Assembly: GCA_021771715.1 (NCBI GenBank)
Contig: JAETOO010000005.1
Location: 1-64,000, forward strand
Reading direction: 5' to 3'
Source of the DNA: Oscillospiraceae bacterium
Lineage (GTDB): Bacteria > Bacillota > Clostridia > Lachnospirales > Lachnospiraceae
Length of the DNA: 64,000 nucleotides
The notes under the pieces are model-generated. The model was given only the letters and a program-made list of their open reading frames with translations. It did not search any database and was not told where the DNA came from. Both the position numbers and the translations under genes were made by a program. Each line of letters begins with the position of its first letter. Position 1 is the stretch's first letter. Shown piece by piece: positions 28,549 to 37,155 of the stretch.

Positions 28549-29511
28549 ATGAAAGCAGTAGTAGTAGGCGGGTGCGGAAAAATCGGTACATATCTGGTTC
28601 CTAAGCTGGTAAACCAGGGATATGAGGTTACAGTGATCACGAGAGGCAATAGTCAGCCATTTAAAAAGAACGGAGCATTTTCGTACGTCGAGCGCGTGTA
28701 CATGGACCGCGTTGCGCTCGACAAGGAGGGGACGTTTGCCGGGAAGGTAGCGGATATGAACCCGGATATTGTCGTCGATCTGATTAACTTCCTCCCTTCC
28801 AGCACACACATGATGTATGAGGCACTGAAAAATACGAACATTCAGCAGTATCTGTTCTGCGCTTCCATCTGGGTACATGGTCAGGCGACCGTAGTTCCGG
28901 CTACGGAGGATCTCTATCCGAGAAGACCGATTGAGCAGTATGGCGTAGATAAGGCGGCAAGTGAACAGTTTTTGCATGAGAAGTACCGGTTAGAGGGATT
29001 CCCGGAGACCGTTGTGTGTCCGGGACATATTACAGGCCCGGGCTGGAACTGCATTAACCCGCAGGGAAATCTGGATCCGAAGGTGTTTGAAACGATTGCA
29101 CATGGGGAGACGCTTACGCTGCCGAACGGCGGCATGGAGTGTGTGCACCATGTACATGCGGATGATGTCGCGCAGGTATTTTTTAAGGCAATCACGCACA
29201 GGGAGAAGGCACTTGGCGAGACATTCCACGCAACGGCTCCGGCAGCGATGACCTTGCGCGGATTTGCGGAAGCGATGTACCGCTATTTCGGTCAGGAGCC
29301 GAAGCTTGCCTTCCTCCCGTACGAGGAGTGGTGCAAGTTCCGGCAGGATCCGGCGTTTATCGCCTCCACAACTTCCCATATCCTGCACAGCGACAATTAT
29401 TCCATTGAGAAGGCGAAACGCCTGCTGGAGTACCGCCCGAGATATACGATTCTGGAAGCGGTTCAGGAAAGCGTGGAGAGCATGATTGAGCGAAACGTGA
29501 TTGAAATCTGA
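28549..29511 (+). CDS. NAD-dependent epimerase/dehydratase (extended SDR)
   Basis: A 320-residue protein with the nucleotide motif VVGGCGKIGTY at the start and the catalytic YGVDK near residue 130. It resembles sugar-nucleotide epimerases, but many SDRs of this type oxidise or reduce free sugars and polyols. It lies 11 bases after the beta-mannosidase gene and 17 before dhaK. A role in processing the released sugar or aglycone is inferred from position only. Confidence 0.8.
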   Translation: MKAVVVGGCGKIGTYLVPKLVNQGYEVTVITRGNSQPFKKNGAFSYVERVYMDRVALDKEGTFAGKVADMNPDIVVDLINFLPSSTHMMYEALKNTNIQQYLFCASIWVHGQATVVPATEDLYPRRPIEQYGVDKAASEQFLHEKYRLEGFPETVVCPGHITGPGWNCINPQGNLDPKVFETIAHGETLTLPNGGMECVHHVHADDVAQVFFKAITHREKALGETFHATAPAAMTLRGFAEAMYRYFGQEPKLAFLPYEEWCKFRQDPAFIASTTSHILHSDNYSIEKAKRLLEYRPRYTILEAVQESVESMIERNVIEI

Positions 29512-29528
29512 TGTGATGGAGGAAAAAG

Positions 29529-30515
29529 ATGAAAAAATGCTTAAACAGCAGTGACGCTTTTGTCGATGAGAGTCTGGAAGGGATTGTGAGAGCGTATCCT
29601 TCCTTCTACCGCTTTGCAAAAACGGATCACAGAGGTATTATTTTTGACGGAAATCAGTCGCGCAAGGTAAAAATTGTTACCGGCGGAGGGTACGGACATC
29701 TGCCGCTTTTTCTGGGATATGTCGGAAACGCGCTGTGCGATGGGATTGCAGTCGGAAATGTGTTTACCTCGCCGTCGTCGGAGAGCATTGTGGAGGTGGC
29801 GAGAGATCTGGATTCCAGGCAGATTCTGTTCCTATTCGGCAACTATTTTGGCGACACCATGAATTTTGAGATGGCATCGGAACTGCTCGAGATGGACGGG
29901 ATAGAAAGCGGGATTGTAAAAGGTGCGGATGACATCGCGAGCTCCAAGGTGCCCGCAGAGCGCCGTGGGATCGCAGGGATTCTGTTCGCGTATAAGGTCG
30001 CGGGCGCGGCGGCGGATCAGGGGGCAGAGCTTGCCGAGGTCATGCGCGTGACACGGAAAGCGATTGACCAGACGGCATCGCTCGGAGTGGCGTTTTCGTC
30101 CTGCGAGCTTCCGGGATCCCGGAGGCCTGTTTTTGAGATGGAAGCGGATGAGATGGAAATCGGCATGGGGATTCACGGGGAGCCCGGGATCATCCGTTCG
30201 AAGATGATGAACAGCAGGGAACTGGCAAAGCGGCTGGTTCTGGACTGTCTGGCCGATCTGAAGCTCGAGAGGGGCGCCAGAGTTGCGGTGTTGGTAAACG
30301 GGCTGGGAAGCACCAGCAGAGAAGAGCTGTTTGTGCTGTTCCATGATATGGCGGATGTATTTTCCGACCGGGAAATCGTGGTCGCAAAGACGTATGTCGG
30401 TGAGTACGTCACGTCTATGGAGATGGCCGGACTTTCGCTCAGCATTTTGAAGCTGGATGAGGAGCTGGAAGCGCTGCTGCAGGTGCCGGCGGGCTCTCCA
30501 CTTGTAACGCTTTGA
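29529..30515 (+). CDS. DhaK-like dihydroxyacetone kinase subunit
   Basis: A 328-residue DAK1-domain protein, the substrate-binding subunit of dihydroxyacetone-type kinases. The family GGGxGH loop appears as GGGYGHLPLF, where the usual form is GGGSGHEPAH. GDTMNF and the IHGEPG loop with the histidine that binds the ketose are intact. The altered first loop suggests a substrate other than plain dihydroxyacetone, such as erythrulose or another short ketose. Its partner DhaL is two genes on, and no PTS-type DhaM lies nearby, so ATP may be the phosphate donor. Confidence 0.87.
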   Translation: MKKCLNSSDAFVDESLEGIVRAYPSFYRFAKTDHRGIIFDGNQSRKVKIVTGGGYGHLPLFLGYVGNALCDGIAVGNVFTSPSSESIVEVARDLDSRQILFLFGNYFGDTMNFEMASELLEMDGIESGIVKGADDIASSKVPAERRGIAGILFAYKVAGAAADQGAELAEVMRVTRKAIDQTASLGVAFSSCELPGSRRPVFEMEADEMEIGMGIHGEPGIIRSKMMNSRELAKRLVLDCLADLKLERGARVAVLVNGLGSTSREELFVLFHDMADVFSDREIVVAKTYVGEYVTSMEMAGLSLSILKLDEELEALLQVPAGSPLVTL

Positions 30516-30532
30516 GAGTGAGGATATTAGGT

Positions 30533-31381
30533 ATGACAAAATTATTTACGGATCGTTATCGTCTGAAGAATGGCGTGGAAATTCCGATCATGGGGTTCGG
30601 AAGCTATATGATGCATCAGGAGGTCGTCCGCGATGCGGTAAAAGAGGCCATTCGGAGCGGATATCGGATGATTGACTGCGCATCGGCCTATGGAAACGAG
30701 GACTGGGTCGGAAGGGGAATCAAGGAGTCAGGCGTGGCCCGTGACCAGCTCTTCATCACCAGCAAGGTGAACAATCCGGACCGGGGGTATGAGACGACGA
30801 AGAAGGCTTTTTACAGATCTCTGAAGGATCTTGGCTTGGACTACCTGGATCTGTATCTGATTCACTGGCCGGCATACAAGAACCGGTTTGACAACTGGGA
30901 AGAGATCAATCTGGAGACCTGGCGTGCGATGACGGAGCTTTATAAGGAGGGCCTGATCCGCGCGATCGGCGTTTCGAATTTCAAACCGCATCATATGGAA
31001 GCGCTCATGAAGACGGAGGTTCCTCCGATGGTTGATCAGATTGAATATCATCCGGGCAACCTTCAGGAGGAGACCGTCGAGTGGTGCCAGTCGAACCACA
31101 TCTATGTGGAAGCCTGGAGCCCGCTGGGGAAGGGGCGCGTGCTGCATGATGAGACGCTGGGGAGCATCGCCGGAAAATACGGGAAGAGCATTGCACAGCT
31201 CTGCATTCGCTTCTGTCTCCAGACGAATGTGATTGCGCTCCCGAAATCGGCAACGGCCGGCCGCATTCATGAGAACAAGGATGTCTTCGACTTTGAGATC
31301 AGTGAAGAGGATATGCAGACAATCAAGGGAATGCCGGGCTTTGGCGGGTCCGGTCTGGATTCAGATTGCATTAATTTTTGA
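30533..31381 (+). CDS. Aldo/keto reductase
   Basis: A 282-residue NADPH-type oxidoreductase with an (alpha/beta)8 barrel. The catalytic tetrad is visible: Asp and Tyr in DCASAYGNED, Lys in FITSKVNN and His in YLIHWP. AIGVSNFKPHHME and the cofactor segment IALPKSATAGRI are typical. The ATG at 30533 is preferred; a GTG at 30512 overlaps the dhaK stop. It lies between dhaK and dhaL, so it may interconvert a polyol and the ketose that DhaKL phosphorylates. Confidence 0.9.
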   Translation: MTKLFTDRYRLKNGVEIPIMGFGSYMMHQEVVRDAVKEAIRSGYRMIDCASAYGNEDWVGRGIKESGVARDQLFITSKVNNPDRGYETTKKAFYRSLKDLGLDYLDLYLIHWPAYKNRFDNWEEINLETWRAMTELYKEGLIRAIGVSNFKPHHMEALMKTEVPPMVDQIEYHPGNLQEETVEWCQSNHIYVEAWSPLGKGRVLHDETLGSIAGKYGKSIAQLCIRFCLQTNVIALPKSATAGRIHENKDVFDFEISEEDMQTIKGMPGFGGSGLDSDCINF

Positions 31382-31394
31382 GAAGGCAGAGAAT

Positions 31395-32009
31395 ATGGAG
31401 TATTCATTAGAGGCAGTAAAAGAAGTTACAAATCGGATTGTGGAGCGAATGATCGAGATCAGTGATCAGCTGACGGAGCTGGACTCCAAGTTGGGGGATG
31501 GCGATATGGGAATTTCCATGCAGAAGGGAGCGCTGGCCGTGAAGGGAGTGCTGGAAGCGGATTCCGGCGATTCCATAAAGACGTTTCTGATGCAGTGCGC
31601 AGCGGCATTCAATAGGGCGGCGCCTTCGACGATGGGAACGCTGCTTTCCGGCTCGATTCTGGCGGCAGCCCGGTATGCGGCGGATAAAACGTATTTTACG
31701 GCGGAGGATGTCTGGGAGCTCCCGGAACTTATGGCGGAAGCCATTGCGAAACGCGGACATGCAGCGGTGGGCGACAAGACGATCCTGGATGCGTTCGTCC
31801 CGTACGCGGTCGAGTTCAAAGAGACATGCAGGCTGTCCGGGGACCTGAAAGAGGGAAAAGAGAGGGCGCTTGCGGCAGCGGTAGCCGGTATGGAACGCAC
31901 GAAAGGACTGGTCGCAAAGACAGGGAGAGCGAGCTGGCTGGGAGATCGAAATAAAGAGTATCCGGATGCCGGAGCGTATATGTTTTGCAGGATTGCCGAG
32001 ATTTTCTGA
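31395..32009 (+). CDS. DhaL-like dihydroxyacetone kinase subunit
   Basis: A 204-residue DAK2-domain protein, the nucleotide-binding subunit of dihydroxyacetone-type kinases. The Mg-ATP loop LDSKLGDGDMGISM is intact, and GHAAVGDKTILDAF with GRASWLGDR are family landmarks. The ATG at 31395 follows GAAGGCAG. An upstream in-frame start would overlap the reductase gene. It is the last gene of the operon and is followed by a strong terminator. Confidence 0.88.
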   Translation: MEYSLEAVKEVTNRIVERMIEISDQLTELDSKLGDGDMGISMQKGALAVKGVLEADSGDSIKTFLMQCAAAFNRAAPSTMGTLLSGSILAAARYAADKTYFTAEDVWELPELMAEAIAKRGHAAVGDKTILDAFVPYAVEFKETCRLSGDLKEGKERALAAAVAGMERTKGLVAKTGRASWLGDRNKEYPDAGAYMFCRIAEIF

Positions 32010-32025
32010 TTGGTAAATGAAAAAG

Positions 32026-32069
32026 AGACAGGGCGTGCTTTTCTCCTATGGAGGAGGCACGCCCTGTCT
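32026..32069. terminator. Bidirectional terminator between dhaL and rnfB
   Basis: A perfect 13-bp stem, AGACAGGGCGTGC with GCACGCCCTGTCT. The flanks are T-rich on both strands (TTATTGTTTA on plus, CTTTTTCATTT on minus). It serves the two convergent operons. Confidence 0.9.
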
Positions 32070-32143
32070 TATTGTTTACTGAATTGGAACAAGGTCAGAA
32101 GCAACTGAATGAGGAGTGCTCAGCGGACCGCAGATGTCAGCCC

Positions 32144-32941
32144 CTACGCCGGATTCCTCTTCTTGATCACCTTTGCCGGGCACTTCTCTGCGCATTTGCC
32201 GCACTTGGTGCACTTGTCGTAGTCGATGTGCGCGACATTGTTCTCCACCGTGATCGCCCCTGCCTCACACTGCTTCTCGCAGAGCTTGCACGCCAGGCAG
32301 CCGGCGCTGCAGACCTTCTTGACGGCCGCGCCCCGGTCGTGGCTGGAGCAGCGCACCGCGTACGTCGCCGAATCCGGCACGAGCTCGATCAGGTGTCTCG
32401 GGCAGGCAGCCACGCACTGGCCGCAGGCCTTGCACTTGTCGCGGTCCACGCGCGCCACGCCCTGGTCGACCGTGATCGCCCCGAACGGGCAGGCAGCCGC
32501 ACAGGTGCCGAAGCCGATGCAGCCGAAGTCGCAGGTCCACGGGGAGAGGCCGCTGCTGATGGCAGAGGCACAGTCGTGGATACCCACGTAGTGGCAGCGG
32601 GCCGCCGCATTCTCGCAGTCGCCGGAGCACTTTACGAAGGCCGCGACCTTCTCCGTGTGCTCCATCTCAAGGCCCAGGATCGTGCTGATCTTCTCCGCGA
32701 CCGGATCGCCGCCGACCGGACATCCGTTGACCGGGGCCTCCTGATGGATGATGGCCGACGCGAGCGCGTCACATCCGGCGTAGCCGCAGCCGCCGCAGTT
32801 GTTGCCCGGAAGGCAGGCGCGCACGGCCGCCTCCTTCTCGTCTACCTCAACCTTAAACTTTTTATCCACCGTGACCAGCAGCACGCCGATCAGAAGGCCG
32901 ATGACGGCCACTGCAGCGGTGGCAATGATAATATGACTCAT
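32144..32941 (-). CDS. rnfB: Rnf complex subunit B (iron-sulfur)
   Basis: A 265-residue subunit with one N-terminal membrane helix (about 4-24), a CGGCGYAGCD cluster site near residue 48, and several CxxCxxCxxxCP ferredoxin-type motifs, including CKACGQCVAACP and CTKCGKCAEKCP. It takes electrons from reduced ferredoxin and passes them into the membrane complex. It is the last gene of the operon. The order rnfCDGEAB matches the clostridial type, apart from the D-G fusion. Confidence 0.96.
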   Translation of the reverse strand: MSHIIIATAAVAVIGLLIGVLLVTVDKKFKVEVDEKEAAVRACLPGNNCGGCGYAGCDALASAIIHQEAPVNGCPVGGDPVAEKISTILGLEMEHTEKVAAFVKCSGDCENAAARCHYVGIHDCASAISSGLSPWTCDFGCIGFGTCAAACPFGAITVDQGVARVDRDKCKACGQCVAACPRHLIELVPDSATYAVRCSSHDRGAAVKKVCSAGCLACKLCEKQCEAGAITVENNVAHIDYDKCTKCGKCAEKCPAKVIKKRNPA

Positions 32942-32960
32942 TCTACACTACCTCCTCTTC

Positions 32961-33542
32961 TTACAGTGACAGCCCGGAGAATCCCATAAAGGCGATCGAC
33001 ATCAGGGCAGCGGTCAGCAGTACGACAGGTGCGCCGCGGAACGGAAGAGGCACGCTCGCCTCATCAATACGCTCGCGGATCCCGGCAAGCAGGACAATCG
33101 CGATCGTGTAGCCGATGGCGGTGCCAAGGCCCGCGACGATGCTCTGGATGAAGTTGTACTCATTCTGTACGTTTGTCAGAGCTACGCCGAGCACTGCGCA
33201 GTTGGTCGTGATCAGCGGCAGATAGATGCCGAGCGCCTTGTAGATGGCCGGAGAGCTCTTTTTCAGGAACATCTCGACGATCTGCACGAGGCAGGCGATC
33301 ACGAGGATGAAGACGATCGTTTCCAGGTACTCCAGGTGCAGCGGAGCGAGCAGGAAATCGTAGAGCAGGTTCGCCACACCGGAGGCGATCGTGATGACAA
33401 AGATCACGGCTACGCCGAGGCTGATCGAGGTCTTGATCTGCTTTGACACTCCGAGGAAGGAGCAGATGCCGAGGAACTGGCTCAGCACGACGTTGTTGAC
33501 CAGAGCGGTCGTTATAATAATCAGGATCAAAGATGTACTCAT
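32961..33542 (-). CDS. rnfA: Rnf complex subunit A
   Basis: A 193-residue membrane protein with six helices. It is a core of the ion-pumping Rnf complex and resembles NqrE. Landmarks are NNVVLSQFLGICSFLG at the N-terminus and the TTNCAVLG segment, whose cysteines are thought to hold an iron-sulfur centre with RnfE in the membrane. Its start is one base into the stop of rnfE, so the two are coupled. Confidence 0.96.
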   Translation of the reverse strand: MSTSLILIIITTALVNNVVLSQFLGICSFLGVSKQIKTSISLGVAVIFVITIASGVANLLYDFLLAPLHLEYLETIVFILVIACLVQIVEMFLKKSSPAIYKALGIYLPLITTNCAVLGVALTNVQNEYNFIQSIVAGLGTAIGYTIAIVLLAGIRERIDEASVPLPFRGAPVVLLTAALMSIAFMGFSGLSL

Positions 33543-34225
33543 TACTTCGCCTCCTCCTTCTTGTCATTGTGGCAGCCCGTCTTGCTGCAGTGGCTGCAGC
33601 AGCCGTCACAGCCCTGTACCAGGTCATTCGCGTTGTTCTTGATGTGGAACGCATTCAGGATCGCGATCATGAAGCCGATCACGAGGAACGCGCCGGGAGC
33701 CTTCACGAAGATGGCGATCGGCGTGAAGGACTCCGGAAGTACCGCAGCGTTGAACGCGGTGCCGTTTCCGAGCAGCTCGCGCACGAGGCCGATGATCGTC
33801 AGGGCAATCGTGAAGCCGAGTCCCATGCCGAGGCCGTCAAAGAATGCGAGCCCCGGGCCGACCTTGTTGGCATACGCCTCGGCGCGGCCGAGGATGATGC
33901 AGTTGACAACGATCAGCGGGATGTAGATACCGAGCGCTGCGTACAGGCTGGGTACATACGCCTGAAGCAGCAGATCCACGACCGTGACCAGGGATGCCAC
34001 GATGACGATGTACGCCGGGAGGCGCACCTGGTCCGGGATGATCTTGCGCATCAGAGAGATAATCAGGTTCGAGAAAATCAGTACCGCGAGGGTGGAAAGC
34101 CCCATGCCAAGGCCGTTGATCGCCGAGGTGGTGACCGCCAGTGTCGGGCACATGCCAAGCATCAGGACGGTGCAGGGATTTTCCTTTACGATACCGTTAT
34201 ACAGCCGTTCAACATACTTATTCAT
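33542..34225 (-). CDS. rnfE: Rnf complex subunit E with a cysteine-rich tail
   Basis: A 227-residue membrane protein with six helices, related to RnfA and NqrD. NPCTVLMLGMCPTLAVT and the VNCIILGRAEAYA segment carry the membrane cysteines. The last ~28 residues contain five cysteines (CDGCCSHCSKTGC), followed by a charged end. This tail is not part of the core fold and could bind metal. It lies 15 bases after the rnfDG gene. Confidence 0.95.
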   Translation of the reverse strand: MNKYVERLYNGIVKENPCTVLMLGMCPTLAVTTSAINGLGMGLSTLAVLIFSNLIISLMRKIIPDQVRLPAYIVIVASLVTVVDLLLQAYVPSLYAALGIYIPLIVVNCIILGRAEAYANKVGPGLAFFDGLGMGLGFTIALTIIGLVRELLGNGTAFNAAVLPESFTPIAIFVKAPGAFLVIGFMIAILNAFHIKNNANDLVQGCDGCCSHCSKTGCHNDKKEEAK

Positions 34226-34240
34226 ATGGATATCCCCTCC

Positions 34241-35785
34241 TTACTTGATATTGGCCGCATAGAATGCGAGAGCAGTGTTGACTGCGTTTACGACTGCGCC
34301 AGAGGTGGTCGACGCGCCGGAGACGGAGTCGATCTCGTTGTCCGCGGTGGAGCCGCCAGCCTTGTTCAGAAGGAAGGCGTCGGTCGTCACACCCGTGAAC
34401 TGGCTCTTGAAGGCATCCTCTCCGCAGAGCATACCCATGCCGGCGGTCTCGTGCAGCTCGGTGAAGGAAATGCCGGTCACCGTGCCCTCGGCGTTCAGGC
34501 CGACCGCGAGCGTGACGTTGCCGTCATAGCCGTCGCCGCTTGTCACGCTGAACACGTAGCCTGCGGCAGAGCCGTCTGCAGCCTTGCCGACTGCGACCTC
34601 ATTTATGTAGGTCTTGCCGAACTGCGCGTCGTACGGCTCTCCGTTCAGCGCGGAAACGGCGTCATTGATCGCGTCGTCATAGCCAAAGGACTCCGCATCC
34701 GGGCAGACCTCCTTGTAGGAAGCAGCGTTTGCGGCCATCTTCTGCTCGTCGATCCGGCTCTTTGTGAGCAGGTAGACGCTGCTGAGCGCAAGGCCTGCAC
34801 ACAGGGTGATGATCGTGAGATTCAGGGCAGCCTTCGGGAACTCCTTCTTGCCGGAAGCGCTGGTGCCGCGGTAGCCGAGCGGCTTCGGCACGGAAATCTT
34901 GTCAATAAACGGCACAAACATGTTTGAGATAATGATCGCGTAGCTGACCGAGTCCGCCGCGGTTCCGTAGACGCGGAAGAGGCCCGCGAGGATACCGGTG
35001 ATCGCTCCGTAGAGCAGCTGGCCGCGCGAGGTGACCGGGCTGGTAACCGGGTCCGTGGACATGAAGAATGCGCCCATCAGGATACCGCCGCCGCACACGT
35101 GCGCGAGGAGGAACTGCGGATCAAAGCCCTGTCCGCCGAACAGCCCCATAAATAAGGTAAAGACGGCGATAAAGGATACCGGGATCTCAAAGGTGATACC
35201 GCCGCAGATCCACAGATACAGTCCGCCCAGAAGGAGCGCCAGCGCAGAGCCGCCGATGACGCTGCTCGCCGTGCCGAGGTAGATCTGCGGCACGCTGACC
35301 AGCTCGCCCGCCTTCATCGCTGCCAGCGGGGTGGCGGAGGTGACGCCGTCGACGGAGAAATTCGTCATGACACTCCCGAAGGAGATCAGCAGGAAACACC
35401 TTGCCGTGACGGCAGGATTCATAAAATTCTTGCCCAGACCGCCGAAGAAGCACTTCACGACGAGAATCGCGAACACAGCGCCGAGCAGCGGAATGTAGAG
35501 CGGCACGGACGGAGAGAGCGAGAGCGCGAGCAGAAGGCCCGTGACCAGCGCGCTGCCGTCCTTGATTGTCAGCGGCTTCTTTGCGATCTTGTCAAAGAGG
35601 AACTCCGTGACGATCGCGGAGGCGATGCTGACAAGCAGGATCAAAAATGCGTGCAGTCCATAGCGGTAGATGCCAAAAAGGGTAGCCGGCAGAAGCGCCA
35701 CAGCCACGTCCGTCATCACAGACCCGGTCGTCAGCTTCTGGCGAATATGGGGACTGGAAGACATATTCAGTATGTTCTCATTCAT
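34241..35785 (-). CDS. RnfD-RnfG fusion protein
   Basis: A 514-residue protein that joins two Rnf subunits usually made separately. Residues 1-320 are RnfD: about ten membrane helices and the covalent-FMN site SATPL (Thr near 152). Residues about 325-514 are RnfG: one membrane helix (ALNLTIITLCAGLALSSVYLL) and an extracytoplasmic FMN-binding domain ending in the acceptor motif SGAST (near 489-493). The frame is continuous, with no stop or second start between them. The ATG at 35785 has GAGGG upstream; a GTG at 35800 overlaps the rnfC stop. The two flavins carry electrons across the membrane. Confidence 0.93.
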   Translation of the reverse strand: MNENILNMSSSPHIRQKLTTGSVMTDVAVALLPATLFGIYRYGLHAFLILLVSIASAIVTEFLFDKIAKKPLTIKDGSALVTGLLLALSLSPSVPLYIPLLGAVFAILVVKCFFGGLGKNFMNPAVTARCFLLISFGSVMTNFSVDGVTSATPLAAMKAGELVSVPQIYLGTASSVIGGSALALLLGGLYLWICGGITFEIPVSFIAVFTLFMGLFGGQGFDPQFLLAHVCGGGILMGAFFMSTDPVTSPVTSRGQLLYGAITGILAGLFRVYGTAADSVSYAIIISNMFVPFIDKISVPKPLGYRGTSASGKKEFPKAALNLTIITLCAGLALSSVYLLTKSRIDEQKMAANAASYKEVCPDAESFGYDDAINDAVSALNGEPYDAQFGKTYINEVAVGKAADGSAAGYVFSVTSGDGYDGNVTLAVGLNAEGTVTGISFTELHETAGMGMLCGEDAFKSQFTGVTTDAFLLNKAGGSTADNEIDSVSGASTTSGAVVNAVNTALAFYAANIK

Positions 35786-35796
35786 TTTCCGTTCCC

Positions 35797-37128
35797 TCAC
35801 TTTCTTTTTGCAGCCATGATCTTGGCTTTCGTGTGTTTGAAGAGCTGCATCAGCGGACGCTTCGCCGGGCAGGTGTAGGTGCAGGAGCCGCAGGCGATGC
35901 AGTCAAGGCCGTAGAGCTTCTTCTCATAGCGCTCGAGGTCATTCCGCTCGGCAGCCTCCGCCATCATCTGCGGGACGAGGCCGATCGGACACACCTGACC
36001 GCAGCGGCCGCAGCGGATGCAGGCAGTCATCTGCTCCTCGGCGAACTCTACCTCATCCTCCGCGAGGAAGGTGAGGGCATTGTTGTTTTTCGCGGTGGGC
36101 ACATCGAGTGTGGACATCGCGATTCCCATCATCGGGCCGCCGCAGAGAACCTTCTTGACCTGACAGCCGGACTTGACGCCGCCGGCTGCCTCGAGAAGCT
36201 CTGCACAGCAGGTGCCGATCGGCACGGAGAGGTTGTGCGGCTTCTCCACGGCATCGCCGGACACGGTGAAGAGGCGGTCCATCAGCGGCTCGCTCTTGCA
36301 GACCGCGCGGTAGATGGCGTTCAGGGAGCTGACGTTGCAGACGACGCAGCCGAGGTCTGCCGGGAGCTGTCCGAAGCGGAGCTGACGGCCGGTCACGACG
36401 CCGATCAGGCTGCGCTCGCCGCCCTCCGGGTATTTTGCCATCACCGGGAGAACGGAGATATTCGCGTCGCCGGAACAGGCAGCGGTCATCGCGGAGATTG
36501 CCTCCGGCTTGTTGTCCTCGATGGCGATCACGCCCTTCGCGTTCGGGAAGAGGCGCAGGACGAGGCGAAGCCCCTCCACGATGCCGGCGCTCTCCGTGCG
36601 CATGAGCTGGTCATCACAGGTGATGTACGGCTCGCACTCGGAGCCGTTTGCGATCACGTAGTCGATCTGCTCCGGATTGCGCGGAGCGAGCTTTACATGG
36701 GTGGGGAAGCCTGCGCCGCCCAGGCCGACGATGCCGGCCCACTTGATTGCGTCCAAGATCTCCTTGCCGGTGACCTTGGTGTCGTCGCGCTCCGCGCCGA
36801 TGCCCGGCGCTCTGGTAAACTGTCCGTCATTTGCGATGACGATGCACATCGCGCGTCCGCCGGAGATGGTGTGGCGCTCCTCGACCGCCTTGACCGTGCC
36901 GGAGCAGGAGCTGACGATGTTTGCGGAAACGAAGCCGTCCGCCTCCGCGATGAGCTGTCCGGCGAGCACCTGGTCGCCCTTTTTCACGACGGGCTTTGCG
37001 GGCTTGCCGATATGCTGGTTGAGTGGGAATACGAGATCACCCTTCGGAAGAAACTTCTCAATCGGCTGGTCCTTTGAGAGCTCCTTATGTCCATCCGGAT
37101 GCACGCCTCCCCGAAATGTTTTATTCAT
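35797..37128 (-). CDS. rnfC: Rnf complex subunit C
   Basis: A 443-residue peripheral subunit that oxidises or reduces NAD(H). The NADH/FMN-binding region has GGAGFPTHVKL near residue 140. Two C-terminal 4Fe-4S motifs are CIRCGRCGQVCP and CIACGSCTYTCP. It faces the cytoplasm. It is the first Rnf gene in transcription order and follows the penta-flavin gene after 27 bases. Confidence 0.96.
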   Translation of the reverse strand: MNKTFRGGVHPDGHKELSKDQPIEKFLPKGDLVFPLNQHIGKPAKPVVKKGDQVLAGQLIAEADGFVSANIVSSCSGTVKAVEERHTISGGRAMCIVIANDGQFTRAPGIGAERDDTKVTGKEILDAIKWAGIVGLGGAGFPTHVKLAPRNPEQIDYVIANGSECEPYITCDDQLMRTESAGIVEGLRLVLRLFPNAKGVIAIEDNKPEAISAMTAACSGDANISVLPVMAKYPEGGERSLIGVVTGRQLRFGQLPADLGCVVCNVSSLNAIYRAVCKSEPLMDRLFTVSGDAVEKPHNLSVPIGTCCAELLEAAGGVKSGCQVKKVLCGGPMMGIAMSTLDVPTAKNNNALTFLAEDEVEFAEEQMTACIRCGRCGQVCPIGLVPQMMAEAAERNDLERYEKKLYGLDCIACGSCTYTCPAKRPLMQLFKHTKAKIMAAKRK

Positions 37129-37155
37129 AAAATACCTCCTGTAGAGATCTGTTGT

